Source: Kalymmatonema hyalinum WJT4-NPBG1 (GTDB lineage: Bacteria > Cyanobacteriota > Cyanobacteriia > Cyanobacteriales > Nostocaceae). Taken from it: a stretch of DNA of 64,000 nt. Position numbers and translations under genes: made by a program. Where the stretch lies: assembly GCA_019359075.1 (NCBI GenBank), contig JAHHIB010000003.1:1-64000 (forward strand). Direction: 5' to 3'. Below, in pieces: positions 34,094-42,052 of the stretch; the first letter of the stretch is position 1, and each line of letters opens with the position of its first letter. The notes below the pieces were generated by a model. That model saw only the letters and a list, made by a program, of their open reading frames with translations. It did no database searches and was not told the origin of the DNA.

Positions 34094-34498
34094 CTATTCC
34101 AAGACTGCTATTGCCTCAATTTCTATCAAAAAATCCTTGACGGCAAGGGAGGAAATTCCAATCCAAGTTGTTGCAGGTGGATTATCGCCAGGAAAAAATT
34201 CTTTTAATCCGTCTGCGATAACATCAACTTCTTCATCAGGGTTGTAGTTAACCATATAAAGCCGCAGCGATACAACATCCTTGAGTGAACCACCGACCGT
34301 TTCCAACGCCGTCTGCACGTTTCTCAAGCACTGCTGCATTTGTTCTCGGCGGCTAGTGCCCACTACTTTCTCCTCAGCATTCAATGGTGTTTGACCGGAT
34401 AAGTATACTGTTCGACCACCTTGACTGGTCACTATCTGGGAAAAACCGTATTTCAAACTTGGAAACAGCGAACTCGGATTGATGTGTTCTTTAGGCAT
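34094..34498 (-). CDS. RidA family protein
   Basis: The 134-residue YjgF/YER057c/UK114 family protein contains VYLSGQTPLNAEEKVVG, the LRNVQTALETVGGSLKDVV helix and PPATTWIGISSLAVKDFLIE with the segment preceding the acidic end. RidA proteins hydrolyse reactive enamine/imine intermediates such as 2-aminoacrylate. The usual catalytic Arg before the VxxLAxPxxxVEIE motif is replaced here (PPATTWIGIS), so it may belong to a Rid2/3-type subgroup with another role. It is a single gene. Confidence 0.85.
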   Translation of the reverse strand: MPKEHINPSSLFPSLKYGFSQIVTSQGGRTVYLSGQTPLNAEEKVVGTSRREQMQQCLRNVQTALETVGGSLKDVVSLRLYMVNYNPDEEVDVIADGLKEFFPGDNPPATTWIGISSLAVKDFLIEIEAIAVLE

Positions 34499-34760
34499 AC
34501 TTGCACCTAAGGCAACTTGAATTTGTTGGAGAACTTACGCCACCGAGTATATCAGGGTGGTAGAAAGACGCTAAGACTTTGATAGCTTAGCTGCTTCAAC
34601 ATGCGATGTTACTTCTCACCTATAACCTTGAAGCGCAACCTCCACCGATTACTTTCAATGTACGTCCTATCAACATCTTCAACGTATCCCTGAACACTGG
34701 AAAGGAGTTCTTTTTCAGGTGAAAATCCCTTTCAAACAGAGAACATAGCTCGAATTGCTA
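34499..34760. other. Intergenic stretch
   Basis: No gene could be assigned. A short plus-strand frame near 34668-34748 (HLQRIPEHWKGVLFQVKIP) is protein-like and may be a decayed gene tail, but no family was recognised. Confidence 0.3.
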
Positions 34761-35591
34761 TTATGTGTCACACGTTACTTGTTGCCAGACAAACCATTGC
34801 GTGTTGTATTTCTGCGGCTTACCAATCGATAGCATCCAGCGATCGTAGGAGGCGCGTGACAGCCATTGTGCATCAGGAACCTGTACTTGGGCAGCGCTAT
34901 GAGATAACTCATAGGCACGACGGAAATGATCTGGGCAACTCCCATGCTGTAGTATTAGTGCTGCATGGTACTGCGCTTCAGGTGCGGTGATCAGCCCCTT
35001 TTGATCCAGGGTAAGCACTCGCTGGAGCCGTGTTTGATCGCGAGTGGAATTAAACAGGATATGGCTTGTCAGGCGATCGCCTTGATCGGTCTGGTACAAA
35101 TAGCGCAGTTCATCACTTACGCTCATCATGCTAGTCGGTAGTGCAGGGGGAGCAGGTCGGATCAGGTTAGCGATCGCGAGCATGATTATGCCTGCTAGCA
35201 TCGGCACGAAACTCAATAAGAGCAGACTTAGGGAGGCATGTCGCCGCCACAGACGAAGCAACACCAGTACTAATGTCGTTCCTGAAACAGCCAATCCTGC
35301 CAAGAGAAGCAACAGCACCGCCGCGAGTCCACTCCAAGGAATCATCGCGCCCGCAACACCTGCTGCAATCAGAACAGTTACCAGAAGCCAACGGATAGTC
35401 CGTCTGGTATGAGTGAGCAGCACCCAGGTACTTGTTGCTGCCCAACCGCCCAGTACTGCGATGAGTGCAATACCCCAGTAAGGGAAGAGTGATGGTAGAA
35501 CAAACTTTGCACCTATATAGGAAACCAGACCCACGAGAGTAAATAAACTAGTCAGTACAAGTAATGTACGAGGTGTAATCTTTTGGTACAT
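34761..35591 (-). CDS. Membrane protein with DUF6624-like C-terminal domain
   Basis: The 276-residue protein has four or five hydrophobic helices in the first ~145 residues (for example LLVLTSLFTLVGLVSYIGAK, WLLVTVLIAAGVAGAMIPW and LAAVLLLLLAGLAVSGTTLV). The ~130-residue soluble tail reads TDQGDRLTSHIL, then TRLQRVLTLDQKGLITAPE, YHAALILQHGSCPDHFRRAY and AQWLSRASYDRWMLSIGKPQ with YNTQW. These match the spacing of DUF6624-type proteins, whose function is unknown. It lies 19 nt downstream of the SH3 protein on the same strand, so they probably form an operon. Confidence 0.65.
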   Translation of the reverse strand: MYQKITPRTLLVLTSLFTLVGLVSYIGAKFVLPSLFPYWGIALIAVLGGWAATSTWVLLTHTRRTIRWLLVTVLIAAGVAGAMIPWSGLAAVLLLLLAGLAVSGTTLVLVLLRLWRRHASLSLLLLSFVPMLAGIIMLAIANLIRPAPPALPTSMMSVSDELRYLYQTDQGDRLTSHILFNSTRDQTRLQRVLTLDQKGLITAPEAQYHAALILQHGSCPDHFRRAYELSHSAAQVQVPDAQWLSRASYDRWMLSIGKPQKYNTQWFVWQQVTCDT

Positions 35592-35610
35592 CTCCCCTAC
35601 CTCCTAGCAG

Positions 35611-35994
35611 CTAATCTCGATAGCCATCGTAATCTTGGTAGTTGTAATCTCGGTTAGTTCGGCGGCGTTTACCATCCCTGGAACAGATTCGCCGGGTTTG
35701 ATTTTCTGCCACCCATCCTGGTTCTGGAGCATAAATTTCCAGCCAATCACCTTGCTGTCCGATAACTTCTAACTCTGTGCTGTTAGGCAGCATGGTAATC
35801 AGGTTGTTAAAGCGAACTTTGGGTGCTGATCGAACATCGACGTAGCCGTCCCAGTCCTTTGCAACCGTTCGACAAGATCCTGCTTGAGCTATTTGGGTGG
35901 AAGTGGTTAGGAAAGAAGTGAGGAGTGTTGTTGCACTCAAGCCCATAAGGGCTAGCAACCTGGTGAATTGAACGGGAGATTGAATGCGGTTCAT
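35611..35994 (-). CDS. Secreted SH3-domain protein
   Basis: The ~127-residue protein starts at ATG 35994, with AGGGAA 8 nt upstream. A signal peptide (FTRLLALMGLSATTLLTSFL, cleavage near AQA) leads to a bacterial SH3-like domain: VDVRSAPKVRFNNLITMLPN, LEVIGQQGDWLEIYAPEPGW. The tail is basic and Tyr/Asp-rich. Such proteins bind cell-wall material. It precedes the DUF6624-like membrane protein by 19 nt, suggesting a shared envelope role. Confidence 0.85.
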   Translation of the reverse strand: MNRIQSPVQFTRLLALMGLSATTLLTSFLTTSTQIAQAGSCRTVAKDWDGYVDVRSAPKVRFNNLITMLPNSTELEVIGQQGDWLEIYAPEPGWVAENQTRRICSRDGKRRRTNRDYNYQDYDGYRD

Positions 35995-36024
35995 TGAAAT
36001 ATTCCCTTTTAGCTTCGCTGTCAA

Positions 36025-36266
36025 TTAGATTTCCAACGTATTGCTTCGGGCGCTGCCTTCAGCGTCATAACTAAATCGTATGGTTGTCGCTTGTTTGCCA
36101 CCTCGCACGATCGGTTTGCGCGATTGATTCATCTGATCGGGTGAATCGACCGATGGAGCAAACAGGCGCGTTAGCAGGAAGTGGTGAAGTGGTGAAACCA
36201 GTGACCCTAATATCAAAGAGCCTTCTAGCTGTACGAGAAATCAATGATTACTGTTTGAAATGAGCA
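36025..36266. other. Intergenic stretch with duplicated 20-nt palindrome
   Basis: The stretch includes TTCATCTGATCGGGTGAATC at 36128-36147, which recurs with one mismatch at 34043-34062. No gene is evident. It lies between divergent SH3 and histidine-kinase genes, so promoters are expected. Confidence 0.4.
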
Positions 36267-37757
36267 ATGGCTAGGTCAATTCGCTGTGTGCAACTGATCA
36301 GCAAACGCATAATAAAAAGTGTTCACCTTTCCTTACCTGTCAGGATGTCCTTTGCTCGCTATCTCAATACGCTTCGAGCGATTTGGCAACCCGCACAATC
36401 TAGGGTTTCCCAGGAGTTTTTGGCGTGGCGACATCGCTTTTTGTTCAACCGTGTTCGTTTACTGGTTTGGGTTGTCCTGATTGTGTTGTTGTTGGTGACA
36501 ATCCTCAACCTGGCGATCAATATTCCCAGCCTCAATGCTTTGGGTAATCCACAGATGGCATTTGGTGCAGAAAGAACCTTGAGGTATGTCCAGACGAGTG
36601 GAACTCAGATTCTGAGTGTACTGCTGTGTCTGCTGCTCCTCAAGCATCCCAGTATGCGCGCTCACCCAGAACGGTTATTTTTGTTGTTTGCTTGGTCTGT
36701 TCTGCTGTCACCTCAAATCATCGACACCTTTTATGGAGAAGCCCGATTTGACGCAGGTGATTGGATTCTGTTTTATGCCATCCAAGCAATCCTAATTCCA
36801 GTCCAATGGCGGTTGCATATTATATCACAATTAGTTGTTTTGGGCTACTTCAGCGTTGCGGTACTGCTGGGGTTGAGAGATCCCGATGTGCCACTGTCAG
36901 CAACGTATGTACTAGGAGGTTTTTATGCTGTTTTGATTTGCTTTGTAGCGGATTTGGGGGTATTTCTCTACGAACGTTCCTTACAACGGGAATTGAAAAT
37001 GCGGCAACAACTGCAAGTGTTTCTCCACGCGGTTTCTCATGATTTGCGAAATCCCGTGCTCGGGATGGTGATGACATTAAAAAGCTTTTTGAAGCCATCG
37101 GGTGAAGATGCAAAGATTCCTCAAGAACTACTGGAGCAAATGATTGCCAGTGGCGATCGCCAAGTTGAACTCATTAACTCGCTGCTGTCCGCCCATTCCA
37201 CACAGTTGCATGGCATTGTCCTTCACCGTCAGCCAATCAGACTGGATACATTGGTAAATTCAATCATCACTGATTTTCAGCCATTCTTTACACAAGCACA
37301 AACAACGTTAACCCAGGTCATCTCAGGTGACTTGCCATTGGTGAATGCTGATCCACTCCATCTGCGGCGGGTGTACGAGAACTTGATTTCCAACGCGCTG
37401 CGATACAACCGTCCTGGCTTGCATTTGACGTTTAGTGCAGAAGTGATTGATGGGAAGCAGAAAGGCAAAGGTCCTGGGCGGAAGGGAGTTTTTCACCCCA
37501 AAGCTAACAGTCAAAACCTAACAGCTAAAAGCCAGTGGGTTCGCTGTACGGTGAGTGACAATGGTGTTGGCATGACTCAGCAGCAATGCGATCGCCTCTT
37601 TGACCTTTACACCCGTGATCCCGACAGGCGACAATCCCTTAGTCTCGGTTTAGGGCTTTATATGTGTCGGCAAATTCTTACCGCGCATGGTGGTGAGATT
37701 GGCGTGATCAGTAGTCCGGGTCATGGCTCCACGTTTTGGTTTACACTGCCCGTCTAG
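36267..37757 (+). CDS. Membrane sensor histidine kinase
   Basis: The 496-residue protein has six predicted transmembrane helices (residues about 63-235, starting LLVWVVLIVLLLVTILNL) and a HisKA domain with FLHAVSHDLRNPVLGM (phospho-His). The HATPase domain has an N box (NLISNALRYN), G1 (DNGVGM) and G2 (LGLGLYMC). A ~25-residue low-complexity insert with GKGPGRKGVFHPKAN interrupts the HATPase between the N and G1 boxes. ATG 36345 (MSFARYL) is an alternative start. The CPBP protease follows 13 nt later, and a NarL-type regulator converges downstream, so these probably form one signalling unit. Confidence 0.88.
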   Translation: MARSIRCVQLISKRIIKSVHLSLPVRMSFARYLNTLRAIWQPAQSRVSQEFLAWRHRFLFNRVRLLVWVVLIVLLLVTILNLAINIPSLNALGNPQMAFGAERTLRYVQTSGTQILSVLLCLLLLKHPSMRAHPERLFLLFAWSVLLSPQIIDTFYGEARFDAGDWILFYAIQAILIPVQWRLHIISQLVVLGYFSVAVLLGLRDPDVPLSATYVLGGFYAVLICFVADLGVFLYERSLQRELKMRQQLQVFLHAVSHDLRNPVLGMVMTLKSFLKPSGEDAKIPQELLEQMIASGDRQVELINSLLSAHSTQLHGIVLHRQPIRLDTLVNSIITDFQPFFTQAQTTLTQVISGDLPLVNADPLHLRRVYENLISNALRYNRPGLHLTFSAEVIDGKQKGKGPGRKGVFHPKANSQNLTAKSQWVRCTVSDNGVGMTQQQCDRLFDLYTRDPDRRQSLSLGLGLYMCRQILTAHGGEIGVISSPGHGSTFWFTLPV

Positions 37758-37770
37758 TAGTGAGTTCAGG

Positions 37771-38559
37771 ATGAACGTCAATAATATACATACCAATCAA
37801 CCCACGAGCAAGCACACCCGTCTAGCTGCCTTTTGGGCTGTCCTGGGTGCGCTGGGGACGCTTGCTGTTTTCCCTTACCTGGCAACACTCAACCAGTCGT
37901 CAACCGCATCACTGCCTCTGCCGTTACCTGTATTAGCAATTGCCAGCGCCACCCAGTCCGGCGTTGTCCTTTTCATCCTGGGCTGGATTGGGCTACGGTT
38001 GGGGCGATCGCTGGGACTCGACACCCCCTTTGCGCGTGCCTTTGTTTATGGGTTAAAACGACCCGCCCTATCGAAACGTGCCATTCATTTTGCACTGATG
38101 AGCGGTTTTTTAGGAGGATTTGTCATCCTTGGGCTGGCTTTCCTGTTTCAACCCTTTATGCCGCAAACAGCACAGTCTACAACTCTCAATATTGCGCTGT
38201 GGAAGCGCGCACTCGCTTCTTTTTATGGCGGGATTACGGAGGAGCTATTACTGCGCCTATTTTTGATGACGCTGATTGCCTGGGTTTTCTGGAAGATTGG
38301 GCTGCGAGAAGGGGAACAACCGTCACGGCTTGCGTTCTGGCTAGCGATCGCCCTCTCTGCCCTGCTGTTTGGGGTTGGTCATCTGCCAAGCGCTGCTGCC
38401 CTTTGGTCATTGACCCCAATTGTCATTACCCGAACGATGCTGCTGAACTCCCTGCTGGGGATAGCATTTGGCTTCCTCTACTGGCAGTGGGGGTTGGAAT
38501 ACGCCATGCTGTCTCATTTCTGTGCGGATATCGTGCTGCATATCATCGGTGGTAGTTAA
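37771..38559 (+). CDS. CPBP family intramembrane metalloprotease
   Basis: The ~262-residue protein has about seven hydrophobic helices. The CPBP/Abi motifs are intact: GGITEELLLRLFLM (EExxxR), ALLFGVGHLPSAAAL (second motif with His), and YAMLSHFCADIVLH (third motif). Family members include type II CAAX endopeptidases and bacteriocin-immunity proteins. The ATG at 37771 lies 13 nt after the kinase stop, indicating co-transcription. A role in signal-dependent intramembrane proteolysis is inferred. Confidence 0.88.
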   Translation: MNVNNIHTNQPTSKHTRLAAFWAVLGALGTLAVFPYLATLNQSSTASLPLPLPVLAIASATQSGVVLFILGWIGLRLGRSLGLDTPFARAFVYGLKRPALSKRAIHFALMSGFLGGFVILGLAFLFQPFMPQTAQSTTLNIALWKRALASFYGGITEELLLRLFLMTLIAWVFWKIGLREGEQPSRLAFWLAIALSALLFGVGHLPSAAALWSLTPIVITRTMLLNSLLGIAFGFLYWQWGLEYAMLSHFCADIVLHIIGGS

Positions 38560-38564
38560 GGCAC

Positions 38565-39239
38565 CTATCCGACTAAGCCCGATCGCAACGCTACTACAGC
38601 CGCTTGCACTCGGTCATTCACCAGCAGCTTATTCATGATTCCTCGCACATAAGTTTTAACAGTGTGTTCGCTTAGGTACAACGCCTTGGCAATGTCTGGA
38701 TTGCTGCAACCATCCACAATCAGCCGCAACACCTCCAGTTCCCTGTCTGATAGTGTTCCGGGAGGAATGGATGGAGTGGGTTTTGTCGCTCTTGGAGGTG
38801 GTTTGAGCTGGTCAATGACAGACTGAGCCACTTGGGCATCTAGGTAAGTTGCTCCTTCATGAACCACAGCGATCGCTTTGACTAACTGCTCGGCACTCGT
38901 TCCTTTGACACAGTAGCCTTCGGCACCACTGGAAAGCGCGGCAATCACTTCGGTTTGAGAGGTATGGGACGTAAGCATCACGACCTTCACATTCGGTAAG
39001 ACTCGCTTAATTTCTTGCGTAGCAGCAATTCCATCCATGTGCGGCATCCCAACATCCATGACAACCACATCCGGCTGGAGGGCTACAGCGGCTTCCACAC
39101 CCAAATATCCATCCTCTGCCATCCCAACAATTTCAAGCTGAGGTTGGCTAGAGAGCGAATGTTTCAGTCCAATCCGCATCATGGGGTCATCTTCGACAAT
39201 CAAAATTCGTAGCGTTAGTTGCTTGGGTTCCTCACTCAT
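38565..39239 (-). CDS. NarL/LuxR family response regulator
   Basis: The ~224-residue protein has a receiver domain (LTLRILIVEDDPMMRIGLKH, acceptor Asp in DVVVMDVGMPHMDG, VVMLTSHTS, GYCVKGTSAE) and a C-terminal LuxR HTH (LSDRELEVLRLIVDGCSNPD, then IAKALYLSEHTVKTYVRGIM). The frame extends to 39278, but ATG 39239 is the natural start. It converges with the CPBP gene with only 5 nt between stops. It is a likely partner of the kinase at 36267. Confidence 0.9.
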   Translation of the reverse strand: MSEEPKQLTLRILIVEDDPMMRIGLKHSLSSQPQLEIVGMAEDGYLGVEAAVALQPDVVVMDVGMPHMDGIAATQEIKRVLPNVKVVMLTSHTSQTEVIAALSSGAEGYCVKGTSAEQLVKAIAVVHEGATYLDAQVAQSVIDQLKPPPRATKPTPSIPPGTLSDRELEVLRLIVDGCSNPDIAKALYLSEHTVKTYVRGIMNKLLVNDRVQAAVVALRSGLVG

Positions 39240-39278
39240 ATATATTTCCGATGTTCTTATTAAGTGATCGTGCCACAC

Positions 39279-39577
39279 CTAACTCGTACCCCGGTTATGA
39301 TTTCATCCTCGAAGCTCTATTTCATGAAGCTTTATTATGTGCATCCTCATAGAGAATTGGTATAACTTTAAATATAAAAGCCTAAATAGTTTTCTTAACA
39401 AAAGAGTTATAATTTCGTTTTATTACGTTGGTGAGTTACCGCGAATAATCTGAGTCAGCTCAGTCATTTAAAATTTTATCTTGGATATTATGTCATTGAT
39501 TGAGGGAAGCACCCTGTTTGCATATAAAATGCAAAAAAATTTTGTGATAGATGATTGCGCTTCTAATTTGCTCGACG
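39279..39577. other. Intergenic stretch
   Basis: AT-rich, with no gene or recognisable RNA. It holds the promoter region of the response regulator and the 3' side of the pentapeptide-repeat gene. Confidence 0.35.
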
Positions 39578-40969
39578 TTAGCCAATTCGCGTCCAATGTG
39601 TCGGTAGTTCCACATCATCTGGTAAGCGAGTTGTGACATCGCCTAGTGCCAATGTAATCTGATGCGGTTGCAAGTTTTTCACTCCTGTCAGGATTGCCCC
39701 TTCGAGTTTGACATCGCTCATATTGGTTGCACTGAGATTGGCTCCCATAAGATTTGCCCCACACAGGTTTGCTTGATCAAGAATTGCCATTTGTAGGTTG
39801 GTACCCATCAGATTCGCTCCACCAAGGTCAGCTTCTCTGAGGCTTGCTTCAGAAAAGTTGGCAAAAAACACCTCTGTGTGTTGTAGTTTAGCTGCATTGA
39901 GGTTTGCACCCTGCAGGTTCGCTCCATTGAGGTTTGCTTGTTGCAAATTGGCTCCAATCAAACCTGCACCTTGCAGGTTGGCTTTACCTAGCTTTGCTCC
40001 TTGCAAATTAGCTAAAAACAGCTTTGCCCCTTCTAAGTTAGCAACTTTTAAATTAGACCCAGCCAAATTGGCTTTATATAAGTTAGCTCCCTGTAGATTA
40101 GCTCCACGCAGACTTGCTCCTGTAAGATTGGCTGCACGTAAGTTTGCCCCACACACCCAAGCACGATTGAGGTTTGCCCCACAGAGGTTTGCATCTGGTA
40201 AATTGGTTGATTGCAAGTTGGCTTCATACAGAATTGACCCACACAGTTGAGCACCCTCCAAATCTGCCTCACTCAAGTCGGCTTCTCGTAGGTCTGCTTC
40301 ACATAGGTCAGATCCCCGCAAGTCTGCTTGTTGCAGGTTTGCTTTATGCAGGTCTGCTCCCCTCATGTTGGCATACCGTAAATCAATTCTCTGATTTGGC
40401 TGGTCTTTTTGAGCATCGCGCCTAGCTATGACGCTCAGAGCGGCTTGAATATCTGTACGAATTCTTGCTGGTGTCTCTGGTGTTTCCTCCTCTTGCGATT
40501 GACTAGCAGCATTTTCTCGCACAAAAGCTGTCAGAATTTCCATGATTGTCCAGTATTCTTTGGGAGAATCCTGGGCAACTCTTTCTAAGGCGTAAATTGC
40601 GCCTGTACGTGTTGCAACACTTTCATGTCCAAGCTGGGTAATTGCTGTCATAAAGCGTTCTGCAACTAGCTGTTCTTGACCTAGGAGGGCATTCTTCGTT
40701 TCAATCTCATTGCTTTTTTCAGCTGCCATCGCACTTTTTTGACTAGCTTCCACTCCTTTCGCTGCCACATATGCATGAATCATCACTGCTAATCCCAAAA
40801 AAAGGGTCGCAGTCGTTGATAATGCTTGAGTTCTATTTTCTATTTTTTGTTGGTTTGACAACCCCGAGCTTTGGGAAAATGTTAAGAAAATCACCGTTGG
40901 TGATAAACTAAACATCGCTGTTATTACTATCAACCAATTTTTTAGTACGTCTGTCTTCCTAGCAGACAT
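39578..40969 (-). CDS. Membrane-anchored pentapeptide-repeat protein
   Basis: The 463-residue protein has two N-terminal hydrophobic helices (WLIVITAMFSLSPTVIFLTF and TTATLFLGLAVMIHAYVAA), a charged coiled-coil-like linker, and a helical segment (LVAERFMTAITQLGHESVAT, then RTGAIYALERVAQ). A long pentapeptide-repeat right-handed beta-helix follows (about residues 190-440), with A(D/N)LXX repeats such as ANLQGANLYKANLAG. The middle helical segment recurs in related cyanobacterial proteins. The function is unknown. ATG 40969 is chosen over 40987. Confidence 0.88.
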   Translation of the reverse strand: MSARKTDVLKNWLIVITAMFSLSPTVIFLTFSQSSGLSNQQKIENRTQALSTTATLFLGLAVMIHAYVAAKGVEASQKSAMAAEKSNEIETKNALLGQEQLVAERFMTAITQLGHESVATRTGAIYALERVAQDSPKEYWTIMEILTAFVRENAASQSQEEETPETPARIRTDIQAALSVIARRDAQKDQPNQRIDLRYANMRGADLHKANLQQADLRGSDLCEADLREADLSEADLEGAQLCGSILYEANLQSTNLPDANLCGANLNRAWVCGANLRAANLTGASLRGANLQGANLYKANLAGSNLKVANLEGAKLFLANLQGAKLGKANLQGAGLIGANLQQANLNGANLQGANLNAAKLQHTEVFFANFSEASLREADLGGANLMGTNLQMAILDQANLCGANLMGANLSATNMSDVKLEGAILTGVKNLQPHQITLALGDVTTRLPDDVELPTHWTRIG

Positions 40970-40987
40970 AATCGTTGTGTCCCTCAA

Positions 40988-42052
40988 AACACCGAATTTT
41001 TACGTAGATTATTGGCAAAAAGAGTATAGCATTTGTCTCAAAATTTCAATATCTGCCGAAAGCTCGGTAGATGCTGTTGCTTTGTATTGCCCATTTGAGA
41101 ATTTGCTCTTAGACAAAAAGCTTGCCTTTCACCAGATATCACCCATATTTGATGATATTTAGTGTGATTCCAAGTGTTGAGAGCCTTTGGTATGCGTCCC
41201 ATAGACACTGACTTATCTGATTTCTTTTTGATACATTCTAGTACCATAAAGGTCTGTCGCAAATAGGGTAGCCTGGTAGAGAATTGTTTATTGCTGGTTG
41301 CCGTCATTAAAGTTTGCGCCCTGACATTGTCTTTTTCAAATCGTTTGTCTTGGGGAAATCTTTGCCCTTTAGATTCCTTTGTATTTCCTTTAGAGGCATC
41401 AAAGGAGAATTCCAAAAAGTAGCAAGAATTTCCAATGCGAATTGTTCTACAAAATCAAGTGCACACTGACAAGGTTCCATCTTTTCATCAAACAGTTGTC
41501 TGACTACCATTCCTCTATTTTATTTAAAGTAATTATATTGATTGATTTTGATAAATGACGCAACCCTCTAAAGAAATATTTTTTATTTGATTTCTTAAAA
41601 TAATTTTTTATGGTTCTCTGGGGACATGAATAAATAACTACACCTAATATCCCTAATGTTAAACAGTAATAGTTAATACTTGACCTACGATATACGGTTT
41701 TTACAGAAAATTCAAATTATAAAGATTTGATAAATATAGTGATTTTCTTTGGTTTGTGAACTTGACTTTTTTTTAGAAACTCTGAATGACACAGACTAAA
41801 GAGAGTTTGGAGGATTTTACGATTTGCTCGCGATTTCTATACATAGATAATTAAACCTAACAAAACAGAAAAAATATATTGTGTTTGTGTGATTAATGAT
41901 GTCAAAACTGGCATTGTTAGATAGAATAAAAAATTGCAAAAGACTTAACCGATATAATAGTTAAGAAAATAAATGATCTGCCGACAGTGTTACACTTAGT
42001 AACCCGAGCCCTGATAGCAGAAACAGCGTAAGCATTTGCCTCACCGCAAAAG
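40988..42052. other. Long intergenic region, possible decayed gene
   Basis: More than 1 kb without a convincing gene. Two overlapping minus-strand frames (41038-41415 and 41307-41510) encode protein-like but unrecognised sequence (FDEKMEPCQCALDFVEQFAL and STRLPYLRQTFMVLECIKKK). They may be pieces of one frameshifted gene, perhaps a transposase. The part beyond 41520 is very AT-rich and leads to the SelD start. Confidence 0.4.

Noticed and set aside
37833-38555. Long alternate-frame ORF inside the CPBP protease gene
   Set aside because: It overlaps completely a gene with all family motifs, and its translation is Cys/Pro/Ser-rich nonsense-like sequence.
39798-40425. Plus-strand ORFs opposite the pentapeptide-repeat gene
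   Set aside because: These are periodic readings of the repeat-encoding DNA; the minus-strand frame has clear A(D/N)LXX repeats.
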